In this document: positions 1-7,117 of the stretch, in pieces | Position numbering within the stretch: the stretch's first letter is position 1 | How the letters are laid out: the number at the start of each line of letters is the position of its first letter | Assembly (NCBI GenBank): GCA_035518875.1 | Contig: DATIXD010000238.1 | Coordinates: forward strand, 1 to 18,258 | Reading direction: 5' to 3' | From: DATIXD01 sp035518875 | GTDB lineage: Bacteria > Pseudomonadota > Gammaproteobacteria > Methylococcales > Methylococcaceae | DNA: 18,258 bases | Notes under the pieces: generated by a model | What the model saw: the letters and a program-made list of their open reading frames with translations, nothing else | Told to the model about the DNA's origin: nothing | Databases searched by the model: none | Made by a program: the position numbers and the translations under genes

Positions 1-261
1 TGGGAAGTTACCATTAAACGGACATTGGGCCGTTCCGATTTTCAGGTCGACCCACGCCGTTTATGGCGTATGTTGCCAGTCAACGGCTATCGAGAGTTGC
101 CTATTGCCGGCGAGCATGCCATCGCCGTTGAAGCCCTCCCATTGCTGCATAAAGATCCCTTCGACCGTCTTTTGTTGGCCCAGGCGCGGGTCGAGGGTTT
201 GACCCTGCTGACCGTCGATCAGCAACTGGCGGAATATGGGGCGCCCGTACTATTGGTTTGA
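1..261 (+). CDS. PIN-domain toxin (VapC-like), 3' part only
   Basis: The reading frame is open from the first base of the window, so the N-terminus lies upstream. About 86 residues are present. The opening stretch (W-E-V-T-I-K-R-T-L-G-R, then F-Q-V-D-P) and the C-terminal part (H-K-D-P-F-D-R-L-L-L-A-Q-A, then L-L-T-V-D-Q-Q-L) are typical of the second half of PIN-domain ribonucleases of the VapC class. The acidic D-P-F-D-R and T-V-D residues belong to the metal-binding active site of that family. VapC toxins cut RNA and are normally neutralised by an antitoxin encoded just upstream, which here would be outside the window. The internal start codons are not used as the gene start because the family similarity continues upstream of them. 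The family is fairly certain; function as a toxin is inferred. Confidence 0.8.
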   Translation, partial: WEVTIKRTLGRSDFQVDPRRLWRMLPVNGYRELPIAGEHAIAVEALPLLHKDPFDRLLLAQARVEGLTLLTVDQQLAEYGAPVLLV

Positions 262-385
262 TCTCCGCTTGGCTCGAAGTCGCAGATAAGATGAAATTCC
301 GGCATGCTTACTAAGCGTAAAGAAAATAAAGCCCCATTCGAATCGCGCTCACCCCAACCCTCCCGGTGGCAATTCCGTAAAGTAA

Positions 386-418
386 GGCTGGCCCCGTTCG
401 TGAAAACGGATGCCAGCC
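386..418. repeat. REP-like inverted repeat with two nested stems
   Basis: The outer arms GGCTGGC (386-392) and GCCAGCC (412-418) are perfect complements. Inside them CCGTT (394-398) pairs with AACGG (405-409), leaving a six-base loop. The imperfect nested palindrome resembles dispersed extragenic palindromes. Whether it is repeated elsewhere in the genome cannot be seen from this window. Confidence 0.5.
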
Positions 419-439
419 CCTCCCCCCTTCGGGGGGAGG
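419..439. repeat. G/C-rich hairpin, nine-base stem
   Basis: CCTCCCCCC (419-427) pairs with GGGGGGAGG (431-439) around TTC; a TTCG tetraloop register is also possible. It directly abuts the preceding inverted repeat. No T-run follows on either strand, so it does not look like an intrinsic terminator. Confidence 0.5.
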
Positions 440-494
440 ATGGGATGGGGGCGAACAAAAAAGGCCAAGAGCCTCTGTTGATATCGCCCCCACC

Positions 495-545
495 CGACCT
501 CCCCCAGCCGCCTTCGCGGCGCTACGCCCGTTGGGGGAGGAGGTC
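495..545. repeat. Imperfect inverted repeat with inner GCCGC hairpin
   Basis: CGACCTCCCCC on the left (495-505) is mirrored by GGGGGAGGAGGTCG on the right (533-545 region), with a three-base insertion in the right arm. Nested inside is GCCGC (507-511) and GCGGC (516-520) around a four-base loop. The CTCCCCC/GGGGGAG core is related to the hairpin at 419-439, so the block looks like a composite of related repeat units. Confidence 0.45.
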
Positions 546-671
546 GATGCTTAGGCTCGAATTCAAACTCGAACGCTAAACTTAACGACATTGCTCCCAG
601 CGGAAGAGGGAGCTTTGTGGCTTTGCTTTTTTAACCATTAGTAAGTCTCTGGCGTCGTCGACCAAGAGTTT

Positions 672-1490
672 CTACAGTCGTTTGCGGTATAGCCGAAATA
701 GTGGGCGACAAGGGCTGAATACAGACTCGATTTCGGGCAGCGATTCGTGCGAGCCGATGACGAGCATTCCGCCGGGGATCAAACTCGCATCCATCCGCTT
801 CACGATTTCCCTTTGCAGTTCTTTGGCGAAATAGGTAAAAGCCAGGTTGCGGCACAGGATGAGATGTAACGGGCCGGAAGGTGTGGTTTCTCGGATGTCC
901 TGAACAACAAAGTCGACCTGGCTGCGGTATTCCGGTCTGAGACAGTATTTGCCGTTTTGCAGGTTAAAGGCGCGATCGCGCCAGCCCGTGGGGAGCTCTT
1001 TCAGGCTGTTTGGCGAGTAACAGGCGCTCCATGCCCTGGCGATCTGCGCCGGATCGACATCGGTAGCCGTGATCGAAAGCCCGATATACGAAACCGCCGG
1101 CGCTCCCCGAAATGTCCACGTCAGAACGAGACTATAAGGCTCCTCGCCGGCGCCGCAGCCTGCACTCCAGCAGCGAAGCTGCTTTTCTCCGCGGTCTTTG
1201 ACCAGGCCGGCCAGTTCCGGCAGCACTTCTTGGCCAATCAGGTCGAATACTCGCCGGTCGCGGTAAAAACGCGAGATGGTGATCCGGCAAAACCCGTCGA
1301 GCACGCGCCACTCTTGCGCATGAGTTTCGAGATACTGCCGATAGGCCTCAAGATCGGCCAGCTCCAACGCTCGAATGCGCCTTGCAATGCGTTTGGAAAC
1401 CTGGCGCCGGACCTTGCGGTATCCCGGCCAAAGCAGATCCATGTGGGGTAGGGCCCACTGCAAGAATGCCACCAATTGATCGTCCTGCAT
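672..1490 (-). CDS. CheR-family SAM-dependent methyltransferase, orphan
   Basis: About 272 residues with the two-part CheR layout. An N-terminal helical domain (to about residue 80) contains I-T-I-S-R-F-Y-R-D, the counterpart of the conserved arginine loop. A Rossmann methyltransferase domain follows: SAM motif C-W-S-A-G-C-G-A-G-E-E-P-Y-S-L (107-121), A-T-D-V-D (142-146) as the acidic ribose-binding strand, and L-C-R-N-L-A-F-T-Y-F (212-221). CheR enzymes methylate glutamates of chemoreceptors, but no chemotaxis gene is nearby, so the substrate may be different. I chose the ATG at 1490 because longer starts (ATG 1556, GTG 1577) would run into the upstream kinase gene, which ends at 1522; the Shine-Dalgarno signal is weak for all of them. 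It is the last gene of a four-gene minus-strand set. Confidence 0.8.
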   Translation of the reverse strand: MQDDQLVAFLQWALPHMDLLWPGYRKVRRQVSKRIARRIRALELADLEAYRQYLETHAQEWRVLDGFCRITISRFYRDRRVFDLIGQEVLPELAGLVKDRGEKQLRCWSAGCGAGEEPYSLVLTWTFRGAPAVSYIGLSITATDVDPAQIARAWSACYSPNSLKELPTGWRDRAFNLQNGKYCLRPEYRSQVDFVVQDIRETTPSGPLHLILCRNLAFTYFAKELQREIVKRMDASLIPGGMLVIGSHESLPEIESVFSPCRPLFRLYRKRL

Positions 1491-1521
1491 CCTGATGCGC
1501 CAGTACCCCGTCGCCGATTCC

Positions 1522-2514
1522 TCAAGTCGGATCGCCAGGAGAAAGAGGCGCTCCATGGCGCAGTTCGCGGCCGTCACGATCCAGATGCATATCGCCCATC
1601 TGCACGATTTTGATGAGCCGCTCCGGCACCGGAGTCAGCAACGCAATAGTGCCCGTCGCAAAATCAATAGATTGCAGGATTGCGAGACCGAGCACTGTGG
1701 CGTTCCGGTCGGCAACCCCGCACAGGAGACCGCGTTCGAAGCCGTAGGGAATGATCCGTTCGCCCTTTGCCGCAACTTGATCCCCGGCTTGGCTTACGCC
1801 GATACGGCCGTCCGAGGTTTGTTCGGCATAGACAAAGCGTTCGTCTTTGACCGGCCGACCGTTGAATAGCAAGGATCGTTGGAAACTCAGGCGATGTCTC
1901 TCGATTACGATTTCGCTAGCCCCCTCGAAGTAGCGGCGAAACGCATTTTCGCGCGCCGCCTGGCGCTGCCTGACCGATTTTGCGGACGCCTCTCTTGAGG
2001 GCCAAAGCCTGATGAGGGGATAGTGGCGATAAGCGTTCAGCAAGGACTCGAGTTCATAACCCCGTTCGAGGGCGACGATCACGTCGGGTTGCAGCGCTTC
2101 GATTTTGAACGCTTTCAGCTGTCGGCCGCTGCCGTGAATCAGGCCGGTCGTATCGATAATGACGAAGCGGCTTCGGGCCGCTTGCACCATTCGCTGGGCG
2201 CCGACCACCATCGGGAGAAAATGGCCGATGGGGGACACGGAACCGATGAAATAGAGGCCGGACATTTCGGCTTCTGGCAGCGCCTTTCCGTCTGTCAAAT
2301 GGGCCAAGGTAATGGCTGCGGGCGGCCCCACATCTTTTTGGCCGACATCCGCATCGACAAAGGCGACTTCGTGACCGACCGAACACAATTCGGCCGCCAG
2401 AAAACTGCAATAGGTGCTCTTGCCGCGGTCCGATGCGCCGATCACCAAGATCTTACGCATGCCCTTCTGGGCGATGCGCTCGACGGATCGTCTCCAGGCC
2501 GGAGGAATGTCCAT
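1522..2514 (-). CDS. Clp1/Grc3-like polynucleotide 5'-kinase (P-loop protein)
   Basis: About 330 residues. A Walker A motif G-A-S-D-R-G-K-S-T lies at 26-34. V-D-A-D-V-G-Q-K-D-V-G-P-P (53-65) and V-I-I-D-T-T-G-L-I-H-G (118-128) follow, then Q-L-K-A-F-K-I-E-A-L-Q-P-D. This series is the signature of the Clp1_P kinase domain, whose eukaryotic and archaeal members phosphorylate 5'-OH ends of RNA or DNA. The C-terminal 130 residues look like a beta-rich accessory domain. The ATG at 2514 is taken as the start; an in-frame TTG at 2532 and an ATG at 2460 just before the P-loop strand are alternatives, none with a strong ribosome site. The gene sits between a nitroreductase and a CheR-type methyltransferase with short gaps. 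Family is well supported; the substrate is unknown. Confidence 0.8.
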   Translation of the reverse strand: MDIPPAWRRSVERIAQKGMRKILVIGASDRGKSTYCSFLAAELCSVGHEVAFVDADVGQKDVGPPAAITLAHLTDGKALPEAEMSGLYFIGSVSPIGHFLPMVVGAQRMVQAARSRFVIIDTTGLIHGSGRQLKAFKIEALQPDVIVALERGYELESLLNAYRHYPLIRLWPSREASAKSVRQRQAARENAFRRYFEGASEIVIERHRLSFQRSLLFNGRPVKDERFVYAEQTSDGRIGVSQAGDQVAAKGERIIPYGFERGLLCGVADRNATVLGLAILQSIDFATGTIALLTPVPERLIKIVQMGDMHLDRDGRELRHGAPLSPGDPT

Positions 2515-2579
2515 CGACTGCAAACGGTTCAATGGTGCCGGCTCGTCATCGGCTATCGAGCGGCAACCCTGCCGAAATT

Positions 2580-3320
2580 CTATGGCTTGCCGACGGGTAT
2601 CAGGTACAAGACTTGTTGATCCTCGGGAAGTCGCAGCAAAGTGTGCACATCTTCGTCCCCGAAGGCCCCCACTTCTGCAGCGCCGAGATTTAGCGCCACG
2701 GCCTGCAGCAGCACATTTTGTGCGGCATGGCCGACTTCCAGATGGATATAGCGCATCGCACGTTGTCCATACTTATCGGTCGTTCTGTCGGCCATTGCGG
2801 CAAAAACCAGAACGAAAGCGCTATCTGCGATCCATGACTGGCTGAGGGCCGCGTCGGCTAGGCGGGCGCGCAGGTCTTCGCTGGCCAATCCGATCAGTTG
2901 GTGTTGACCGGGCGAGTACTGATAGAACCCGGCCTTTAATCCGCTCACCGAACCGGCGACCACATAAAGTTCCAACGGATAAAGCGCACCTGCGGAGGGT
3001 GCGGTTCGGTATCCTTCTGGATGGGTGATGCCTTGCGCCGCCCACAGGATCTGTGAAAGATCGGTTAGGGCAACCGGCGTTTTGCGAAAATCCCGAACCG
3101 TTCGCCGCAGCAGAAGGGCGTGTTCGACCGACACGTTACTGTCACGGCGCGGTTGGGGTAGGGAAATGGCTTCAGGGGAAGCAATCATGGTAGCGATCTC
3201 CTTGTTTGCCGAAAAAGCTGAAATCGAGACAGCGAAGCCGACGAGTATCCCGATCGCGCCCCGCCCAAACCGCGCCATCAGGCCGTATGCTCGATTCAGG
3301 CGGACGTGCGCGGGGTGCAT
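2580..3320 (-). CDS. SagB-type nitroreductase-fold oxidoreductase with N-terminal signal/anchor
   Basis: About 246 residues. R-R-T-V-R-D-F (72-78) is the FMN-phosphate-binding start of the nitroreductase fold. P-S-A-G-A-L-Y-P-L-E-L-Y-V-V (108-121) and H-L-E-V-G-H-A-A-Q-N-V-L-L-Q-A (193-207) are typical of the SagB/ThcOx subfamily of FMN dehydrogenases. The N-terminus has basic residues, then a hydrophobic stretch (about 21-37) ending in S-A-F-S-A, consistent with export or a membrane anchor; no twin-arginine is visible. The ATG at 3320 is five bases after the stop of the upstream THUMP gene, suggesting translational coupling. Longer in-frame starts lie inside that gene and are rejected; an ATG at 3278 would still keep the signal. 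No azole-peptide biosynthesis partner is seen, so a role in such modification is not supported. Confidence 0.8.
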   Translation of the reverse strand: MHPAHVRLNRAYGLMARFGRGAIGILVGFAVSISAFSANKEIATMIASPEAISLPQPRRDSNVSVEHALLLRRTVRDFRKTPVALTDLSQILWAAQGITHPEGYRTAPSAGALYPLELYVVAGSVSGLKAGFYQYSPGQHQLIGLASEDLRARLADAALSQSWIADSAFVLVFAAMADRTTDKYGQRAMRYIHLEVGHAAQNVLLQAVALNLGAAEVGAFGDEDVHTLLRLPEDQQVLYLIPVGKP

Positions 3321-3325
3321 TTTGC

Positions 3326-3868
3326 TCAGTCCAGCTTCAAAAAGGGATAGCGCTGCAGATCTTCCCGCAGCCACAAGGCCAGCCCAGCCTGTTGGCCGAG
3401 CGTTTCCAACGCGATGATGGCATCGGGATCCTCGAACGTGATAACGCCGGGTGTGCCCGACTCCTCTAAACGCTGCAGCAGAAACCGGCCGAGGAATCGT
3501 TCCTCGTTGTGGCTGGAAAGCCGGCCGTCCAAATCGCGGCGGTGCATGCGCACATGGAATGACTTGGTGGCCAGGCTCGGCAACCACTGCGACACGATTT
3601 CTTTGGCCCGGGCCTCGAATTCTATGGGCGTTTGAAAAACAAACGTCGCGGTGAGCGGTATCAAACGGGATATGACATTCTCAAACAGGTCGGGATCCTG
3701 TTCTTGGCGCTCCCGCAGCGTTTCCAGGAGCGTCGGTAGGTCGTCCACTTTCATCGCCAGGACATTGAAGAACTCAGTCTTTCTGACCGGTCCGAACTTC
3801 TCGAGAAAGTGGACAGCCCGGCGGTATCCTTCATCGTAGACGCTGATGATTACATTCCAGTCAAACAT
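3326..3868 (-). CDS. THUMP-domain (Tan1-like) putative RNA-binding protein
   Basis: About 180 residues. The N-terminal part (W-N-V-I-I-S-V, then R-R-A-V-H-F-L-E-K-F-G) is followed by a region (about 75-170) with the THUMP pattern: K-S-F-H-V-R-M-H-R-R-D-L (102-113), then E-R-F-L-G-R-F-L-L-Q-R-L and F-E-D-P-D-A-I-I-A-L-E-T-L (145-157). THUMP domains bind the acceptor region of tRNA. In Tan1/Tmp10-like proteins they assist tRNA cytidine acetylation, while other THUMP proteins carry a catalytic domain; none is fused here. The ATG at 3868 is chosen because it is preceded by a strong ribosome site (GGGAGGGAAAC before ATG). It is the first gene of the four-gene set, so the promoter should lie in 3869-4007. 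Domain assignment is good; role is inferred. Confidence 0.72.
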   Translation of the reverse strand: MFDWNVIISVYDEGYRRAVHFLEKFGPVRKTEFFNVLAMKVDDLPTLLETLRERQEQDPDLFENVISRLIPLTATFVFQTPIEFEARAKEIVSQWLPSLATKSFHVRMHRRDLDGRLSSHNEERFLGRFLLQRLEESGTPGVITFEDPDAIIALETLGQQAGLALWLREDLQRYPFLKLD

Positions 3869-4007
3869 GTTTCCCTCCCTTCTCGAAGTTCGCCCAGTGG
3901 TTTGCTGCGACGGCATTTCGACCGGATACGAATCGTAAGATGCTTATGGCAACTCTGAAACTCTACTGGCTCAGGTTGATAGCACGACCCCTCGCACCCG
4001 GAATCGC

Positions 4008-4361
4008 TCAAGGGCGCTTTTTCAGGGTGATGACGATTTGCTGCGCTGGTGCTGACAGGTTGTAGACCTGGCCGAAAGGCTGATGTTCCGCCGAGATGAC
4101 CTGAATCCTCACCGCGCCCCTCGGCAGTCCCTTGATCAAGGCGCGCCCGGCTTTGTTCGTCGTATCGGACTTGCGCACGTTGCCGGCGGCGACATGAACC
4201 TCCGCGTCGCGAACCGCGCCCGCTTGGTTGTCACCCCGCACGAGCAGAACCAGATCGGTGCTTGTTGTCTGCTTGGGCTTGGGGTCCCCGGCGTCGACGG
4301 AACCGACCGGGATGAGCACAATCGCCGCGAAAAGGATGATCGGCAGGACGAATCGAGTCAT
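4008..4361 (-). CDS. Small secreted protein with carboxypeptidase-regulatory-like beta domain
   Basis: About 117 residues. A signal peptide is clear: M-T-R, a hydrophobic core (4-19), and a likely cleavage after V-D-A (24). The mature part has the pattern of a carboxypeptidase-regulatory-like or transthyretin-like beta sandwich: V-R-D-A-E-V-H-V, then T-T-N-K-A-G-R-A-L-I-K-G-L-P-R-G-A-V-R-I-Q-V, ending V-I-T-L-K-K-R-P. The start at 4361 has an acceptable ribosome site (GAGGAC before ATG); a longer frame to 4394 would put basic residues before the signal. It follows the membrane protein gene by 60 bases and is the last gene of a three-gene set. Export and fold are inferred from the sequence; function is unknown. 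Confidence 0.72.
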   Translation of the reverse strand: MTRFVLPIILFAAIVLIPVGSVDAGDPKPKQTTSTDLVLLVRGDNQAGAVRDAEVHVAAGNVRKSDTTNKAGRALIKGLPRGAVRIQVISAEHQPFGQVYNLSAPAQQIVITLKKRP

Positions 4362-4421
4362 GTCCTCATGTCCACGAGTGAAACGCCGACGCACAGCTGA
4401 AGCCGGAAACCCGCAAAAGAC

Positions 4422-5327
4422 TCATGCGCCGGGCACGAGCTTCGTGACCACCTCGTCATAGTACACCTTGTCCTTCAGACTGGCCCGCGAGCCGGGGAAA
4501 TAGGCGAGTATGATCTCCGCGCTGCCCTCTTCCCAACGGCGCAAGACGATGGCCACGCGGTCGCCCGCCTTGAGCCGGATGTTGTCGATCAGCGGGAAGT
4601 CAGAAAAGGCGACCCAGAAGGTGTTGGTCTCGACCTCCGGTTTCCCGTCCTTCAAACCGTCCGGGGAAGAGACCCGCAAGTTCACCTGGAGTTGCCTGGA
4701 GGTCTTGTCGAAGTCGAGGATGTGGACGAAAAACTTCCGCGTGCGCTCGCATCGACCTTTCGGGGTCTGCATGCACAGATCGCCGTCCAAGACGGTGATT
4801 CCGGCCGGATTTTCGCGCAGGTCATCGAAGTGCACGTTTTCTTTCCGGATCGTGCCGACTTCGCTGAGCGTAGCCAATTGTTTGTCGATGACCTCGGTGG
4901 CGGCTCTTTGCAGGCGGTTCTGGAGTTCCTCGCGGAGTTCCCGGTTCGCCGCCGTCCGCCGGGTGATTTCGGCCTCCATATACTTGAATAATGCCCCCAG
5001 ATCGAGGACATCGTGGAAGTTGTAAGTCAGCATCTCGAGGGCGAATACCTGTTCCCGGAGTTCGCCCGGTTCGGGTTTGAGAAACTTGGTGATGATGGAG
5101 TTGAACATCTCCTTCCGCAGATCGCTGTCGGCGCGCTCCCGGTTGCTCATGAGCTGCGCATAAAGCTGCACCTTGCTCTCCGTCTCCTGCTTGTGCTGCA
5201 GGTAGAACGATCCGACCACGCCGAATACGGCCACGACCGCCGCCTGGACCACCTTGAAAGCGATGTCCAGTTTGTCCCAGAAATCTCGCGGCTTGTCTTC
5301 TCCGGGCATCTTCCCTTCTTGCGACAT
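4422..5327 (-). CDS. Membrane-anchored helical protein of unknown function
   Basis: 301 residues, not recognised as a named family. A short polar N-terminus is followed by one membrane segment (about 24-44, F-K-V-V-Q-A-A-V-V-A-V-F-G). A long charged helical region comes next (about 45-170), with heptad-like stretches around R-E-L-R-E-E-L-Q-N-R-L-Q-R-A. The C-terminal part (about 175-301) is beta-rich, with two cysteines eight residues apart (185 and 193) that could form a disulfide if it faces the periplasm. A ribosome site AGGAGG lies in the end of the upstream gene, and the start is two bases after that gene's stop, which implies coupled translation. It is flanked on both sides by small secreted beta proteins, so it may act with them at the envelope. 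Confidence 0.7.
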   Translation of the reverse strand: MSQEGKMPGEDKPRDFWDKLDIAFKVVQAAVVAVFGVVGSFYLQHKQETESKVQLYAQLMSNRERADSDLRKEMFNSIITKFLKPEPGELREQVFALEMLTYNFHDVLDLGALFKYMEAEITRRTAANRELREELQNRLQRAATEVIDKQLATLSEVGTIRKENVHFDDLRENPAGITVLDGDLCMQTPKGRCERTRKFFVHILDFDKTSRQLQVNLRVSSPDGLKDGKPEVETNTFWVAFSDFPLIDNIRLKAGDRVAIVLRRWEEGSAEIILAYFPGSRASLKDKVYYDEVVTKLVPGA

Positions 5328-5329
5328 GG

Positions 5330-5656
5330 TCAGCGCCTCCTGAGCAAGTGGCCGCCGTCTTGGCGGATCAGATCGAAGTCGTAGCGAATCGGATCACGGT
5401 AGGAATAGATTTTATGACTCAGTGGCACCGGGTCGAGGAGTTGAAACTCGCATGTCCCTTCGTGGCGGGTGAAAAAGCGCCAAACGCCCCAGGAATCCTG
5501 GGTGACCGGCGCCAAGACTTCCGTCCCGCAGGTGATTTGAATTTTCCGGTCGGCCAAAGGCTTGCCGTTCTCGAAGAGGGTGACATCGATCCAGCCGCCG
5601 AAGGCTTCGGCCGAAAGAACGCAGGCCGCCAGCAGAAACAAGGTGGTAGATTTCAT
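5330..5656 (-). CDS. Small secreted beta-rich protein of unknown function
   Basis: About 108 residues. M-K-S-T-T-L-F-L-L-A-A-C-V-L-S-A-E-A is a signal peptide, probably cut after A18. L-A-A-C at 9-12 also fits a lipobox, although the preceding segment is short for a lipoprotein. The mature part, W-I-D-V-T-L-F-E-N-G-K-P-L-A-D-R-K-I-Q-I, then D-S-W-G-V-W-R-F-F, has the look of an Ig-like or transthyretin-like domain. Cysteines 43 and 69 could form a disulfide. The start at 5656 is chosen for its ribosome site (GAGAGGA) and signal peptide; upstream extension to 5755 lacks both. It is the first gene of a three-gene set. Function unknown. Confidence 0.7.
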   Translation of the reverse strand: MKSTTLFLLAACVLSAEAFGGWIDVTLFENGKPLADRKIQITCGTEVLAPVTQDSWGVWRFFTRHEGTCEFQLLDPVPLSHKIYSYRDPIRYDFDLIRQDGGHLLRRR

Positions 5657-5987
5657 CGCGTCCTCTCGGTTGACGGGCACCTGCGTAATCACCCCGATCG
5701 CGCACCAAATGAACCGGCGCCGAGGTTCATCGATGATAACAAACTCCCGTATCACCGTACCTACCGCCGGCTATGCATTCGGCCCGCACCAGCCCTTTTT
5801 TGCCAAGTGGTGCAGGGCGCGTTCGATGGTCGGGCGCGACTCGGCCCATTCGCGCAGGCGTTTCATCCTGCTGACCCTGATGCGGCCTGCAAACCCTGTC
5901 CGCGCGATGCGCAATCTCAGAGACACCCGGACAAAATGCCGGCCCGGCAACAAACGGCGGGAGGGCGGTCCCGCCGCATGGAAACGG
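5657..5987. other. Gene-free stretch between the envelope gene set and fabI
   Basis: This holds the likely fabI terminator at 5955-5976 and presumably the promoter of the three-gene envelope set. A minus-strand open frame of about 60 codons (5771-5953) includes a protein-like tail (M-K-R-L-R-E-W-A-E-S-R-P-T-I-E-R-A-L). No family is recognised and there is no properly spaced ribosome site, so I do not call it as a gene. Confidence 0.5.
5955..5976 (-). terminator. Probable fabI terminator
   Basis: Eight-base perfect stem CGGCGGGA/TCCCGCCG with a six-base loop, starting 12 bases after the fabI stop. On the minus strand it is followed by TTTGTTG, an imperfect T-tract. Confidence 0.45.
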
Positions 5988-6770
5988 TCAGATGTTGGCT
6001 AGGCCGACGATGTTGTAGCCGGCGTCGACGTACAGGATTTCGCCGGTGATGCCCGAGGCGAGGTCGGAGCAGAGGAACGCTGCGGCGTTGCCGACTTCCT
6101 CGATGGTGACGTTCTTGCGCAGCGGCGCGGCACTCTCGGCCTTGCTGAGCATCTCGCGGAAATTGTTGATGCCGGAGGCCGCCAGGGTGCGGATCGGGCC
6201 GGCCGAGACGGCGTTGACGCGGGTGCCTTCAGGGCCCAGGGAAGCGGCCATGTAGCGGACGTTGGCCTCCAGGCTCGCCTTGGCGACGCCCATGACGTTG
6301 TAGTTGGGAATCACGCGTTCTGCGCCGAGGTAACTCAGGGTGAGCAGGGAGCCATTGCGTCCGGCCATCATCTGGCGCCCGCCCTTGGCTAGGGCGGTGA
6401 AGCTGTAGGCGCTGATGTCGTGGGCGACTTTGAAGTTTTCCCGGGTGACCGAGTCGACGTAGGAACCTTCCAGGGCCTCGCGCGGGGCGAAGGCGACGGA
6501 ATGCACGATACAGTCCAGTCCTTCCCAACGTTGGCCCAGGTCATCGAACACCGCCTCGATCTGCTCGTCGCTGGCGACGTCGCAAGGCAGCACAATGGCG
6601 GAGCCGCATTCGTCGGCGAGTTTTTCCACCCGTTCCTTCAACTTCTCGCCCTGGTAGGTGAAGGCCAGTTCAGCGCCCTCGCGCTTCATGGCCTGTGCGA
6701 TGCCGTAAGCGATGGAGCGGTTGCTGGCTACGCCCACGATCAAGACCCGTTTGCCTTGCATGAAACCCAT
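5988..6770 (-). CDS. fabI: Enoyl-[acyl-carrier-protein] reductase [NADH]
   Basis: 260 residues, the normal length for FabI. This enzyme reduces the double bond of enoyl-ACP in the last step of each round of type II fatty-acid elongation in the cytosol. A modified Rossmann motif G-V-A-S-N-R-S-I-A-Y-G-I-A (13-25) binds NADH. The catalytic residues are Y157 (in P-N-Y-N-V-M-G) and K164 (in A-K-A-S-L), with Y147 in S-Y-L-G-A-E-R, matching E. coli Y156, K163 and Y146. The triclosan-contact position is alanine (H-S-V-A-F-A-P), as in some other FabI proteins, rather than the E. coli glycine. The ATG at 6770 has a good ribosome site (AGGAGACACCT before ATG). It is divergent from the fructokinase gene. 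Confidence 0.96.
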   Translation of the reverse strand: MGFMQGKRVLIVGVASNRSIAYGIAQAMKREGAELAFTYQGEKLKERVEKLADECGSAIVLPCDVASDEQIEAVFDDLGQRWEGLDCIVHSVAFAPREALEGSYVDSVTRENFKVAHDISAYSFTALAKGGRQMMAGRNGSLLTLSYLGAERVIPNYNVMGVAKASLEANVRYMAASLGPEGTRVNAVSAGPIRTLAASGINNFREMLSKAESAAPLRKNVTIEEVGNAAAFLCSDLASGITGEILYVDAGYNIVGLANI

Positions 6771-7117
6771 AGGTGTCTCCTGATGTTCTTGTCTGTTCTG
6801 CGAGCGCCAAAGTATCCCCGAGACCTCGAAGCGTGTCCAGCGCCGGTTGCTCGTGCGCTGGCCTCATCGGCGCCGGGACATCAGACCTGCAGCGTCGTGC
6901 AGACGTGCAGCATGGGCGGCCCCACGGGATGGAACTGGGGGTCGCCGATCCCTTCCGCCTAGCCCATTAGGCGCGAGTCTTAAAGATCGGCGCTACGGTA
7001 AAGTCAATGTTTCGCCTTTCCGGCAGGCTGTCGTAACATCGCTGTCGCGAGGAGGTCATTGCATAGGCCGACAACCTCGCCGTGAAATCATTACGAAACC
7101 AAATGACGGGCGGATTC
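6771..7117. other. Divergent intergenic region between fabI and mak
   Basis: No supported gene. It must carry the fabI and mak promoters, but I could not identify convincing -35/-10 pairs. Three TGCAG repeats (6888, 6898, 6906) and a small stem GCCTA/TAGGC (6957-6961 with 6968-6972) are visible; neither suggests a known function. Confidence 0.4.

Larger units (their letters stand above)
262..671. other. Gene-free stretch rich in inverted repeats
   Basis: No convincing coding frame is present; the short open frames here are low-complexity and run through C- and G-rich repeats. The stretch lies between the 3' ends of a plus-strand toxin gene and a minus-strand methyltransferase gene. It holds three adjacent stem-loops (separate entries) and a fourth stem GCTCCC/GGGAGC at 593-598 and 608-613. 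On the plus strand this fourth stem is followed by T-rich sequence reaching a T6 run near 627-632, so it may act as a weak terminator. Confidence 0.6.

Noticed and set aside
3321..3587. N-terminal extension of the nitroreductase
   Set aside because: This lies wholly within the THUMP gene in another frame; the signal-like leader starts at 3320.
5771..5953. Possible small minus-strand gene between fabI and the envelope set
   Set aside because: Protein-like at its C-terminal end, but without a correctly spaced ribosome site or recognised family; it may be a remnant.
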